Shown here: in pieces, positions 6,340 to 14,631 of the stretch
Layout of the letters: every line of letters starts with the position of its first letter
Numbering within the stretch: the stretch's first letter is position 1
Assembly (NCBI GenBank): GCA_946405515.1
Contig: CAMJHM010000019.1
Location: 1 to 34,075 of the forward strand
Length of the DNA: 34,075 nucleotides
Direction of reading: 5' to 3'
Origin: an uncultured Fibrobacter sp.
GTDB taxonomy: Bacteria > Fibrobacterota > Fibrobacteria > Fibrobacterales > Fibrobacteraceae
Made by a program: the position numbers and the translations under genes
The notes under the pieces: generated by a model
Database searches by the model: none
Seen by the model: only the letters and a program-made list of their open reading frames with translations
What the model was told of the DNA's origin: nothing

Positions 6340-8322
6340 ATGCGGGTATATTCTTTATACGTCCTGGCTGCGTCCTTGTGCGCAGCCTGTGTTTTTTCGG
6401 GGTGCTCGGAATCGTCGGAAAGCGATGTTTCTGCACCGGAGCTTGGTTTGTCGTCCAGCGCGGGCGATACAGAAAATCCCGAAGGCAAGTCTTCGGATTC
6501 TCAGGATTCTACTAGGTCTACAGACAGTAAAAAACCTCAGGAAGGTTCTTCGCCTAGTTCTGCTGCGAATTCAAATGATTCCAGCAAACCAAGCGGTACA
6601 GATAAAGTAAGCAATTCGGCAAATAGTTCCGGAGGCACTTCTGCTACGCCTGGTGCCGATGCGACTTCGAGTGGTGGCGCCACTCAAACGACTTCGTCCA
6701 GTACAACCCCATTCACTTACGTATCTCCGGCAAACTTCGCCGATACAGTAGGCGGGGTCGTATTCAACATGGTGTACGTTCCGGGCGGCACATATACGCG
6801 CGGCTGCGACAACTGCGCCGAACAAGACAAGATTTACGAGACCCCTTCGCACAAGGTGACGGTGAGCGATTATCACATTGCACCGACCGAAGTGACCATT
6901 GCGCAGTGGAACGCCGTGATGGGCGGCAAGAAAAACGCTTGGGAATCGGAAAAGGCGCCAAAAATCGGTGTGAGCTGGTTCGATGCAAACGGTTTCGCCT
7001 GCAAGCTAGGCCAACTTACGGGGCATCAATACCGGCTGTTGACGGATGCCGAATGGGAGTTCGCTGCACGTGGCGGCAAGGACGGTGTCGCCGACAAGTT
7101 CAAGTTCTCGGGCAGCAACACGGCCGATGATGTGGCATGGTATTCCGAGAACAGCGGAGGTAAGGCGCACGACGTGGCCACCAAGAATCCGAACAAACTC
7201 GGGCTCTACGACATGAGTGGAAATTCCTGGGAATGGGTGTACGACTGGCTCGTGGGCTATACCTCGGGCGACAAAGTGGACCCCGTTCAACTTACCGGAT
7301 CGGGCAACAAGACACGCCGCGGCGGCAGCTACGGTGAACCTGCTGAATTTGCCCGCGTAAGCCGCCGCGCCATCCGCAGCCGCGATGGCGCCGCCGACAT
7401 GGGCTTTAGAATCGGCATGTCTAGCGAACTTCGGCCAGGGATGGTCAGCCCCTGCGAGGCGGCAAACCCTGCTGCGGCAGCTTGTCAGGGCAACAAAAAC
7501 CGTGATTGCCGCCTGATTACCGCTGCAGACGAAGCCTGGATTAGCGACGATTACACCGTAGTCATCGCCGATGACGGCAATGCGGCCGTCTCCGGCTTCC
7601 CGAACGTTTCGGGCCAGTGGTACACACTCAACAACCGCAGTTTCAACGTGGTCACCAAGAGCGGCACCAAAACATACGCATACTATGTGTTCAGCCAGGA
7701 CGAAATGACGATGATCAGCGATGACGGCATTCCATACCGCCTGTACCGTCGCGCCATGAGCGAAGCGAAGAACAAGGTGACGCTCACGTCGGCCTCCAAT
7801 CCAAAAACTTTGGCCGAACTGATTGCAGCCGTGGAACCCGAACGCCTCGTGACCGACGAACAACTCATGCACCCCGACACAAGCGTACGCGACCCGCGTA
7901 TTGCCGCCGAAAGCGGATACACGTGGTTCTTCGACGGCCGTTGCTGCGGTGGTAACCACAAGTACCGTTTCCACTTGGACAAGAGCGGCGATGCCGAATT
8001 CGTGGTGATGGATTATGACGACACCCACCATGAGAACATTCTTGCGAAGGGCCGCTGGTTCACCGTCGGCAATATCGGGCTCCACATCGTTTTGAACGGC
8101 AAATATTTCAACTACCTCTACACCTCGGGCAAGCGCGACATGGGCTACAGCGAGTACATGCCGGCAGGGCCGATTTTCTGCCACATCTCGTTCCAGAGCT
8201 ACGAACGCGGGGACTTCCGCATTTTCAACAAGACCGTGTTTGACGACAAAATCAAGCGCCCGCGTGGGTTCAACGGGGAAAACCCTGTTTACGAAGCGGG
8301 CGAATACCAGTGGGGCTCGTAA
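6340..8322 (+). CDS. Lipoprotein with SUMF1/FGE-like domain
   Basis: 660 residues. MRVYSLYVLAASLCAACVF leads to a lipobox (FSGC, Cys22), followed by a Ser/Thr/Asp-rich linker of about 100 residues. A SUMF1-type domain follows: GGVVFNMVYVPGGTYTRGC, TPSHKVTVSDYHIAPTEVT, YRLLTDAEWEFAARGG, GLYDMSGNSWEWVYDW, RRGGSY and DMGFRIGMSS. The copper-binding Cys pair of true formylglycine-generating enzymes is missing near the C-terminal end, so sulfatase activation is unlikely; binding or an unknown activity is more probable. About 280 further residues form two similar beta-rich modules I do not recognise. GGAG seven bases upstream supports this ATG over a GTG at 6322. The stop overlaps the next start (TAATG). 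Confidence 0.82.
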   Translation: MRVYSLYVLAASLCAACVFSGCSESSESDVSAPELGLSSSAGDTENPEGKSSDSQDSTRSTDSKKPQEGSSPSSAANSNDSSKPSGTDKVSNSANSSGGTSATPGADATSSGGATQTTSSSTTPFTYVSPANFADTVGGVVFNMVYVPGGTYTRGCDNCAEQDKIYETPSHKVTVSDYHIAPTEVTIAQWNAVMGGKKNAWESEKAPKIGVSWFDANGFACKLGQLTGHQYRLLTDAEWEFAARGGKDGVADKFKFSGSNTADDVAWYSENSGGKAHDVATKNPNKLGLYDMSGNSWEWVYDWLVGYTSGDKVDPVQLTGSGNKTRRGGSYGEPAEFARVSRRAIRSRDGAADMGFRIGMSSELRPGMVSPCEAANPAAAACQGNKNRDCRLITAADEAWISDDYTVVIADDGNAAVSGFPNVSGQWYTLNNRSFNVVTKSGTKTYAYYVFSQDEMTMISDDGIPYRLYRRAMSEAKNKVTLTSASNPKTLAELIAAVEPERLVTDEQLMHPDTSVRDPRIAAESGYTWFFDGRCCGGNHKYRFHLDKSGDAEFVVMDYDDTHHENILAKGRWFTVGNIGLHIVLNGKYFNYLYTSGKRDMGYSEYMPAGPIFCHISFQSYERGDFRIFNKTVFDDKIKRPRGFNGENPVYEAGEYQWGS

Positions 8323-9470
8323 TGCGCAAATCCATGTTCAGCGCATCCCGTGCATTCCCGGCAGCCACAGCGCTTGCATTCTCGGCGCTGTTTGCTTTGC
8401 TCGCCGCTTGTGACGATTCTTCGTCGTCTACTTCTGCAGGCGAAGACAATCCGCCAACCTCTTCTGAATCTTCTGTCCAGCCGGAATCCGCGGCCGATCC
8501 GGCTGAATCTGCCAATTCAACCGGTTCAGCGGAATCAACTGACTCAAAACCTGCCGATTCCGCCAGTTCTCCGTCTACGGAGTCGAGCTCTTCGGCAGCT
8601 ACATCGCATAGCCACAAAACGACTTCGTCGGCAAACGGGGAACCGGCTTCTTCCGCAGATCAAAAATCAAGCCCGTCAATGTCGTCGCCGGCATCTTCGT
8701 CCACACCGGCTCCTTCGTCTGCGGCGCCTACCACAGTAGTTAAACTCGACAAGGATGGCTTTGCGACGGTAGCCGATGTGTACCATAGCCTCGCCCCCAC
8801 GGAAAAGGCCGTATTCATCATCCGCCATTCCGAACGCGAGGACGCCGTAACCATCGAAACGGAACTCACCGCGAACGGCATCAAGATGGCTCAAGATTTG
8901 GGCGCAACGCTCAAGAGCGACGAGGAATTCAGCTACATCACCTCAGGATTCGTGCGCACAAACGAAACCGCGAACAACATTTCGAAAGGGCGCGGGGAAG
9001 CTAGCCTTCCGAAACTCATCACGAATTACGACATTACGGGCAACTGGTTCCTGAAAATCACGGCCGATGAACTCGCCCAATACGGAACCAATCTCGGAAT
9101 GAGGGGTGGCTCCGTGGAACTCATGTCGCACTGGGCGTATGGCGAGCCGTATGCCGATGTACTTTACGAGTTGGAACCGCGCGCACAGGAATTCATGCAA
9201 ACAGTCATTCTCAAGAATCTATCCAAATGGAAGCGCGTGAGCATCATGGTCTCGCACGACATCCTGGTGATGCCGCTTGCCGTGTTCGGTTCCGAGAAAA
9301 AGGTCGCCCTCAAGTATTACGAAGACTATCACTGGATAAACTATATCGCGGGCCTTGCCATTATCGCAGACGAACAGAACAACTTGCGCTACATTCCCGT
9401 TAAAGGGGCCGAGTCGGGTGTCATCGACTACCTCGCGATATATATGGAAGAATACAACAAGAAAAAGTAG
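8322..9470 (+). CDS. Lipoprotein with histidine phosphatase domain
   Basis: 382 residues. The signal peptide ends in a lipobox (LLAAC), followed by a Ser/Pro/Ala linker of about 110 residues. The catalytic domain has the phosphohistidine motif as RHSER (His169), EL(T)ANG after it, and the second catalytic His in SHD (His312). This is the phosphoglycerate mutase/acid phosphatase clan (branch 1). An envelope-anchored phosphatase is therefore likely; the substrate is unknown. The ATG shares one base with the stop of the SUMF1-like lipoprotein gene (TAATG), so the two are probably translated together. The earlier GTG at 8310 is less likely because it would precede a poorer signal peptide. Confidence 0.82.
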   Translation: MRKSMFSASRAFPAATALAFSALFALLAACDDSSSSTSAGEDNPPTSSESSVQPESAADPAESANSTGSAESTDSKPADSASSPSTESSSSAATSHSHKTTSSANGEPASSADQKSSPSMSSPASSSTPAPSSAAPTTVVKLDKDGFATVADVYHSLAPTEKAVFIIRHSEREDAVTIETELTANGIKMAQDLGATLKSDEEFSYITSGFVRTNETANNISKGRGEASLPKLITNYDITGNWFLKITADELAQYGTNLGMRGGSVELMSHWAYGEPYADVLYELEPRAQEFMQTVILKNLSKWKRVSIMVSHDILVMPLAVFGSEKKVALKYYEDYHWINYIAGLAIIADEQNNLRYIPVKGAESGVIDYLAIYMEEYNKKK

Positions 9471-9472
9471 CC

Positions 9473-9507
9473 AAAAAAATAGCCCCCTCCCCTAAAAAGG
9501 GAGGGGG
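9473..9507 (-). terminator. Intrinsic terminator of the frr-uppS-cdsA operon
   Basis: CCCCCTCCC (9483-9491) pairs with GGGAGGGGG (9499-9507), with loop CTAAAAA. On the minus strand a run of seven T follows (9479-9473). On the plus strand no T-run follows, so it mainly serves the minus-strand operon. Confidence 0.8.
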
Positions 9508-9532
9508 TGAATCTGATTAAAAAGTAGGGTTG

Positions 9533-10408
9533 CTACGAAATTTTCTGCAAGAAATCCAGAACCAAGTAAAGAGTCGGAGCCGCAAGGAAGAACGAATCAA
9601 AACGGTCGAGCACACCGCCATGACCGACGAAAATCGTGCCGGAATCCTTTGTCCCGCTCCAACGCTTGAGTGCGCTCATTAGCAGGTCGCCCGCTTGGCC
9701 GGCGGCTGCAATTAAAAATCCGAGAGCGATGCCCACCGGCAGTGTTATCTGCACATTGAAGCTGGCGAGGGCACCAGGTGCAAAATAGGCGACAAAGGCA
9801 ATTGTGGTGATTGTCCCAGCAACCGAGCCTTCCCATGTTTTCTTGGGGCTGATGGACGGGGCAAATGCGTGCCTGCCGAACGGCCCTTTACCGGCCGCAA
9901 ATTTTCCGAAAAAGTAAGCGACAGAATCGCAAATCCACATGGACAGGAGCACAAGCAAGAATGCATAGCAGTGCTCAAAACCTTGGCCAGAACCTAAAAG
10001 AAGGATGCTTGCTCCGCCCCACAATCCAAGATACAGCGGAGCTCCAAGGTGCAACACAAGCCAAGGGAAGAGGCTGGCGATATCGACCTTCGCAAAGCCA
10101 ATCGCTATATAAATACCGAGAATGAAAACAGCTGTGGGCCCCATGACTGCGGGGACAGCGGCACAACCGAAAAAGCCCCCTTTGGAGAATACCCACGCCA
10201 ACATGAACGCCACCGCCGATGCCAGCGAAAGGTAACGCATGTCGGGCCCTTTGTACATCTTCCCGACCATCTTCGCCCATTCCCAAGCGCCGATGCCGCC
10301 CAGGAAGCACATCAAGAAAATTCGAGAGATGTCGTTGAACCAAATACAAAAAAGAGCGACGGGAATTGCCACCGCCGCAAATAGGAGGCGAACAGCCAAG
10401 TTATTCAT
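9533..10408 (-). CDS. cdsA: Phosphatidate cytidylyltransferase (CDP-diacylglycerol synthase)
   Basis: 291 residues, about eight membrane helices. It converts phosphatidate and CTP to CDP-diacylglycerol, the precursor of all phospholipid head groups. The CdsA signature is complete near the C-terminus: SALKRWSGTKDSG followed by HGGVLDRFDS; SPKKTWEGS lies before it. The start at 10408 overlaps the end of uppS by 8 bases and has GGAAGG upstream on the minus strand; the in-frame ATG at 10423 lies further inside uppS. Last gene of the operon. Confidence 0.95.
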   Translation of the reverse strand: MNNLAVRLLFAAVAIPVALFCIWFNDISRIFLMCFLGGIGAWEWAKMVGKMYKGPDMRYLSLASAVAFMLAWVFSKGGFFGCAAVPAVMGPTAVFILGIYIAIGFAKVDIASLFPWLVLHLGAPLYLGLWGGASILLLGSGQGFEHCYAFLLVLLSMWICDSVAYFFGKFAAGKGPFGRHAFAPSISPKKTWEGSVAGTITTIAFVAYFAPGALASFNVQITLPVGIALGFLIAAAGQAGDLLMSALKRWSGTKDSGTIFVGHGGVLDRFDSFFLAAPTLYLVLDFLQKIS

Positions 10409-11111
10409 CAAGAACCTTCCCAAATCTACGCTGGCGGGTTTTGTAGAACTCGACAGCCTTCAAAAATTCGTCTTGAGTAAAATCAGGCCACAGCGTTTCG
10501 GTTACATAAAATTCGCTGTAGGCCGCCTGCCAAAGTAGGTAGTTCGAAAGCCTGAACTCTCCACCCGTGCGGATGACCAAATCCGGGTCGGGAGCGCCTT
10601 TCAGGTACAAGTTTTTTGCAAACAAGTTTTCGTCAATGTCTTCGGGGCGGAGCGTCCCTGCTGCAACCTGTTCTGCGATAGATCTTGTTGCATCTACAAT
10701 TTCTTGCCTGCCACCATAAGAAATGGCGAGGTTCAGTTGCATGCCCGTATTACCTGCGGTCTTGTCTATAGCAGACTGGAGAGATGCACGCGGCTTTTCG
10801 GGGAGGCGTTCCATATTGCCGATGACCTTGAGCTTCACGTTCTTTTCCATGAGGTCGGGGATTTCCTTTACCACCATTTCTATAAGGAGGTTCATCAGGT
10901 AATCCACTTCCTTGGAAGGACGGCCCCAGTTCTCGGAACTGAATACATAGAGCGTCATGTGCTCCAGTTTCAAATTCACGCCGACTTCTACCGCGTCGAT
11001 TGTCGCCTGGGTCCCCTTGCGGTGGCCCAAGAAACGCTCTAAACCGCGGCTGCGGGCCCAACGCCCGTTGCCGTCCATGATAATGGCAACATGTCTAAGT
11101 TGATTTGCCAC
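10401..11111 (-). CDS. uppS: Undecaprenyl diphosphate synthase (cis-prenyltransferase)
   Basis: 236 residues. It condenses isopentenyl diphosphate onto farnesyl diphosphate to make the C55 lipid carrier for cell wall synthesis. Motifs include MDGNGRWA with catalytic Asp13, GHRKG, YVFSSENWGRP, AISYGGRQEIVDA and RTGGEFRLSNYLLWQAAYSE. It lies 12 bases after frr and overlaps cdsA by 8 bases. It uses isoprenoid units made by the pathway that includes the nearby dxr. Confidence 0.97.
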   Translation of the reverse strand: MANQLRHVAIIMDGNGRWARSRGLERFLGHRKGTQATIDAVEVGVNLKLEHMTLYVFSSENWGRPSKEVDYLMNLLIEMVVKEIPDLMEKNVKLKVIGNMERLPEKPRASLQSAIDKTAGNTGMQLNLAISYGGRQEIVDATRSIAEQVAAGTLRPEDIDENLFAKNLYLKGAPDPDLVIRTGGEFRLSNYLLWQAAYSEFYVTETLWPDFTQDEFLKAVEFYKTRQRRFGKVLDE

Positions 11112-11123
11112 GCAAACCCCGGA

Positions 11124-11657
11124 CTACACCTTGAGGATGTCCGCTTCCTTTTCGGCAAGCAGACGATCGATTTCGGCGATAGCCTTGTCGGTTGCCTTTT
11201 GGACTTCGTCCTGCTGCTTCTTGACTTCGTCTTCCGGCAGTTCCTTGTTCTTCTTGAGAGCGTCGTTCGCATCGCGGCGGATGTTGCGGATTGCCACGCG
11301 GCCTTCTTCGGCATGCTTGCGGGCGAGCTTTGCAAGTTCCTGACGGCGTTCTGTCGTAAGAATCGGGAGCGACACGCGGATGCAGTTACCGTCTTTCATC
11401 GGGGTAAGGCCGATGTTTGCGGCGAGAATTGCCTTCTCGATCGGGTCGACCATGGTCTTTTCCCACGGGGAGACGAGCAACATGCGCGGCTCGGGAACAG
11501 AAACTTTTGCCACCTGTGAAATCGGGGTGGGCGTGCCGTAGTAGTCGATGCGCACATCGTTGAGGATGGCGGGCGATGCCTGGCCGGCACGGATCTTGGA
11601 AAATTCACGTTCGGTGGCCTCGATGGCCTTGTCCATTTTTTCTGTATATTCAGCCAT
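11124..11657 (-). CDS. frr: Ribosome recycling factor
   Basis: 177 residues, slightly shorter than the usual 185. It splits post-termination ribosomes together with EF-G. Characteristic segments are MDKAIEATEREFSKIRAGQASPAILNDV in domain I (read in pieces), YYGTPTPISQVA, the PWEKTMVDPIEKAIL stretch, GNCIRVSLPILTTERRQEL, and the helical GRVAIRNIRRDAND end. It begins the frr-uppS-cdsA operon. Its promoter should lie in the 149-base gap to the divergent polymerase gene, where I see only weak candidates. Confidence 0.96.
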   Translation of the reverse strand: MAEYTEKMDKAIEATEREFSKIRAGQASPAILNDVRIDYYGTPTPISQVAKVSVPEPRMLLVSPWEKTMVDPIEKAILAANIGLTPMKDGNCIRVSLPILTTERRQELAKLARKHAEEGRVAIRNIRRDANDALKKNKELPEDEVKKQQDEVQKATDKAIAEIDRLLAEKEADILKV

Positions 11658-11806
11658 AATTATTAGTTGGTAGACAGTGGTTTAAGGTTAATCTTACATT
11701 TGGAAATATAGGTAAAAAATTATCGTGGGGGTACAAAAAATCCAAGAAAGTCCAAAGAATCAATCACAGGAAAAGATGTATATTAAAGCAAAATTTATCC
11801 CACGCC

Positions 11807-13195
11807 ATGTCCTCCCGTACCTACGCTGCCATAGACCTTAAATCCTTCTTTGCTTCGGTGGAATGTATCCTCCGGGGGTTGGACCCGCTTACGGCGAAAC
11901 TCGTGGTGGCTGACGAGAGCCGTACCGAGAAGACGATTTGCCTTGCGGTGACGCCTGCGCTCAAGGCCTACGGAATTCCGGGGCGTGCGCGCCTTTTCGA
12001 GGTGAACCAGAAGGTGCGCGAGGTGGAACGCCGTACGGGCGAGAAGGTCGAGTTTTTGATTGCGAAACCGCAGATGGCGAAGTACGTGGAGTATTCCACG
12101 AAGGTCTACAATGTTTACCTGAAGTACGTGAGTGCCGAGGATATCCACGCCTATTCCATTGACGAATGTTTTTTGGATTTGACGCGTTACCTCAAGTTGT
12201 ACAAGAAGCCTGCGCGTGAACTGGTGAAGACGATTATCCAGGACGTGTTCACGACCACGGGAATTACGGCGACGGGCGGAATCGGCACGAACCTTTACCT
12301 GTGCAAGATTGCGATGGACGTGATGGCGAAGCATGTGGAAGCCGACGAAGACGGCGTGCGCATCGCGGAACTCGACGAGATGAGCTACCGCAAACAGTTG
12401 TGGTCGCATCGCCCGATTACGAGTTTTTGGCAGGTTGGTCGAGGCATTGCGGAGCGATTGGAAAAATGTTATTTGAACGGGGGGCGCGGAATCCGCACGA
12501 TGGGCGATATCGCCCGTGTGAGCGTCAAGAATCCTGAGGGCCTGTACAAGCTTTTCGGCGTGAATGCGGAATTGTTGATTGACCATGCGTGGGGTTACGA
12601 GCCTTGCACCATTGCCGACATCAAGAAGGCGAAACCGCGTAGCCAAAGCACGGGCGAGGGCCAGGTGCTACAAGACCCTTATAGTTTCGAGAAAGCGCGT
12701 CTCGTGGTGCGCGAGATGGTTGATACCGTCTCGATGACGCTGGTGTCGCACGACCTGGTGACGAATGCCATGGTGTTGACCGTCGGTTACGACCGCGAGA
12801 ATGTGGACAAGGGAATTTACCATGGCGAGACGGTGCAGGATTTTTACGGGCGGACAATCCCGAAGCCTGCGCATGGGACGGCAAATATCGGCTACTATAC
12901 GAGTTCGCAGACTGTGATGGCAGAAGCGGTGATGAAACTTTTCGACCGCATCGTAGACCCGAAACTGACCGTGCGCCGCTTGAACCTTGTGGCAGCGGAC
13001 ATCGTGGATGCAAGTTACGAGCAGTACGACCTGTTTACCGATGTGCAGAAACAGCAACGCGAAAAGAAGCGCTTGAAGGCGGAACTCCTTATCAAGAAGC
13101 GTTTTGGCAAGAACGCCATCGTGAAGGGCATGGATTTGCAGGAAGGAGCCACGACCATTGAGAGGAATGGACAGATCGGAGGGCATCGTGCTTGA
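11807..13195 (+). CDS. Y-family DNA polymerase (DinB/UmuC/UvrX-like)
   Basis: 462 residues. Catalytic acidic residues appear in AAIDLKSFFASVEC (Asp10) and YSIDECFLDLT (Asp119, Glu120). The fingers/palm segment GGIGTNLYLCKIAMDVMAK and the thumb with a helix-hairpin-helix region follow, then a little-finger domain. QYDLF (residues 406-410) fits the beta-clamp-binding pentapeptide. It should copy past DNA lesions. It resembles the UvrX-type branch that travels with a YolD-like small protein more than classic DinB, and that partner follows at 13339. No LexA box is evident in the 149-base upstream gap; TATATT at 11777-11782 may be the -10. Confidence 0.9.
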   Translation: MSSRTYAAIDLKSFFASVECILRGLDPLTAKLVVADESRTEKTICLAVTPALKAYGIPGRARLFEVNQKVREVERRTGEKVEFLIAKPQMAKYVEYSTKVYNVYLKYVSAEDIHAYSIDECFLDLTRYLKLYKKPARELVKTIIQDVFTTTGITATGGIGTNLYLCKIAMDVMAKHVEADEDGVRIAELDEMSYRKQLWSHRPITSFWQVGRGIAERLEKCYLNGGRGIRTMGDIARVSVKNPEGLYKLFGVNAELLIDHAWGYEPCTIADIKKAKPRSQSTGEGQVLQDPYSFEKARLVVREMVDTVSMTLVSHDLVTNAMVLTVGYDRENVDKGIYHGETVQDFYGRTIPKPAHGTANIGYYTSSQTVMAEAVMKLFDRIVDPKLTVRRLNLVAADIVDASYEQYDLFTDVQKQQREKKRLKAELLIKKRFGKNAIVKGMDLQEGATTIERNGQIGGHRA

Positions 13196-13202
13196 AAGAG
13201 TG

Positions 13203-13229
13203 ATTAGTGGTTGGTGGTTAGTGGTTAGG
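13203..13229. repeat. TAGTGGTTAGTGG-type low-complexity repeat
   Basis: A run of TTAGTGG / TTGGTGG / TTAGTGG units directly after the polymerase gene. It is the reverse-complement type of the AACCACT repeat at 13271-13333, so the two can pair around a 41-base spacer. A related copy lies at 24172-24197. Confidence 0.75.
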
Positions 13230-13270
13230 AAAAATATTTCTTCCATAGATTTGTATAATTCCTAATCATC

Positions 13271-13333
13271 AACCACTGTTTACTAACCACTGTTTACTAA
13301 CCACTGTTTACTAACCACTGTTTACCAACCACT
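13271..13333. repeat. Four tandem copies of a 14-bp repeat
   Basis: AACCACTGTTTACT is repeated at 13271, 13285, 13299 and 13313 (the last copy ends CC), with a partial fifth copy. It lies between the polymerase gene and the YolD-like gene. The last copy's CTGTTTACCAACCAC is found exactly inverted at 24183-24197. No spacers are present, so it is not CRISPR. Confidence 0.9.
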
Positions 13334-13338
13334 TCTCT

Positions 13339-13554
13339 ATGCCTCAGGACGTTTATAAAGACATCATCAATTTGCCGTACCCGCGGGATGATTGGAACTT
13401 CCTCATGAAGCATCCGCGCATGAGCATGGAAGACCGTGCGAAGATTTTCCACCCGTTTGCGGCGCTTCGTGGGCATGCAGAAGCGCTCGATGCGACGGCT
13501 GAACGCAAGCAGAATGCCGTTGAGAACGAATTTACCTTGGACGAGAATTACTAA
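13339..13554 (+). CDS. YolD-like small protein, partner of Y-family polymerase
   Basis: 71 residues. Its core, YKDIINLPYP then HPRMSMEDRAKIFHPFAALR, matches the small proteins with a DIINLPH ... RPxMSMxDRAAQFxPFAALxGY pattern that sit beside UvrX-type polymerases in Firmicutes (YolD-like). These are thought to be polymerase accessory subunits. The gene is separated from the polymerase by 143 bases of repeats, suggesting a repeat insertion into an operon. No strong ribosome site is visible. Confidence 0.7.
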   Translation: MPQDVYKDIINLPYPRDDWNFLMKHPRMSMEDRAKIFHPFAALRGHAEALDATAERKQNAVENEFTLDENY

Positions 13555-13587
13555 ATTGATTTTGTCAAACCTTAACCCGAGGTGACT

Positions 13588-13893
13588 ATGAGTATTGATG
13601 AAGAACGTTTTCGCGAACTCCAGCTCAAGGACCAGGAACACGATGCGCGCCTGGACAAGCAGAAGGCAAGGGACGACGAACAGGAATTCAAGCTCAGAGT
13701 CCAGGTGGCGAAGGATGCCGAGCACGATTTTCGACTGAATTCCGTAGACGTAAAGAATGTGGAACAGGACACGGAGCTGCGTCGCCAGCGCGTGAAGGAC
13801 AACGAACATGATTCCCGCCTGGACCGTTTGGAAAAACTCTGCGCCGATTTGGCGGCACGCGTTGCGGCTCTGGAATCGCAGGTGAACAAGTAG
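13588..13893 (+). CDS. Coiled-coil protein of unknown function
   Basis: 101 residues, almost all charged and helical, with a repeated pattern KDxEHDxRLDKQK (for example LKDQEHDARLDKQ, AKDAEHDFRLN, VKDNEHDSRLDRLEK) and a Leu/Val heptad end (LCADLAARVAALESQV). It probably forms a rod or oligomer. GAGGTG precedes the ATG; the GTG at 13582 is part of that site. It follows the YolD-like gene by 33 bases on the same strand, so it may be a third member of the polymerase operon. I recognise no named family. Confidence 0.65.
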   Translation: MSIDEERFRELQLKDQEHDARLDKQKARDDEQEFKLRVQVAKDAEHDFRLNSVDVKNVEQDTELRRQRVKDNEHDSRLDRLEKLCADLAARVAALESQVNK

Positions 13894-13925
13894 AACATTC
13901 AATTCTGGTTAATTGGAGTTATAAA

Positions 13926-14627
13926 ATGGGTATTTTCAAAAGTTTTTGCAAGGCCTTGCCCTTGGCCGTGCTGGTTGGTTCTGTATCGTTTGCTTTCGCC
14001 GAAGACGAATGTACAGATGCTAGTTTTGGCAAGATGGTACGAACGAACAACAAGTACATCGTGTGCGATCCGGAATTGAATGCTTGGCGTGACGCGTCGA
14101 TGACGGAATCGTCCATCCAGAAGTCGTGTACGAAAAAGAACCTGAATGAAAAGGTCTCTCTCAAGAATATTTCGCTGGTATGTTCGGACGACGGCTGGGA
14201 AGGAACTTTCGTGGATAGCCGCGACAACCGCAAGTACGCCGTTACGGTTATTGACCAACAGATTTGGATGAAGGAAAACCTGGATTACGAGAAGATGTTC
14301 GGCATCAACTGCAAACAGTGCGATGGTTACCACATCTACGACTTTGGCGATGCCCAGAAGGTTTGCCCGAAGGGTTGGCGCCTCCCGAGTATCGATGAAT
14401 GGGATTTTATCTCGAAGAACGGCGGAATCATGAACGTTGCAACCACTGGTGCGTTCTGGAGCTCTACGAAGGTCAAGGAATCTACCGCTATCAAGCAGGG
14501 CTATGCCGCCGACATCCGTTGGAAATGGGTGGATGGCGAAGTCGACAAGGTGCAGAAGTTCTTCGTGCTGCAGCAACCGCTCCCGCGTAAAAACGGTTAC
14601 CCTGTGCGTTGCATGACGGACAAGTAA
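13926..14627 (+). CDS. Secreted FISUMP-domain protein
   Basis: 233 residues with a Sec signal peptide (KALPLAVLVGSVSFAFA, cleavage before EDEC). The C-terminal part is a FISUMP domain: FVDSRDNRKYAVTVIDQQIW, MKENLDYE, then VCPKGWRLPSIDEWDF, GAFWSST and GYPVRCM. Paired Cys suggest disulfides. FISUMP proteins are abundant in Fibrobacter and thought to be surface or secreted; the specific role is unknown. The next gene, another FISUMP protein, begins 4 bases after this stop. Confidence 0.88.
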   Translation: MGIFKSFCKALPLAVLVGSVSFAFAEDECTDASFGKMVRTNNKYIVCDPELNAWRDASMTESSIQKSCTKKNLNEKVSLKNISLVCSDDGWEGTFVDSRDNRKYAVTVIDQQIWMKENLDYEKMFGINCKQCDGYHIYDFGDAQKVCPKGWRLPSIDEWDFISKNGGIMNVATTGAFWSSTKVKESTAIKQGYAADIRWKWVDGEVDKVQKFFVLQQPLPRKNGYPVRCMTDK

Positions 14628-14631
14628 TCCT

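Noticed and set aside
6772..7430. Active formylglycine-generating enzyme
   Set aside because: The catalytic Cys pair near the end of the domain is missing, so only a SUMF1-like fold is claimed.
7006..8184. 392-codon antisense frame in the SUMF1-like lipoprotein gene
   Set aside because: Composition shadow of the coding strand; no ribosome site and no recognisable domain.
11658..11806. SOS (LexA) box before the Y-family polymerase
   Set aside because: No convincing dyad of a known LexA type was found in the gap.
13271..13333. CRISPR array
   Set aside because: The 14-base units are directly adjacent with no spacers and no cas genes nearby.
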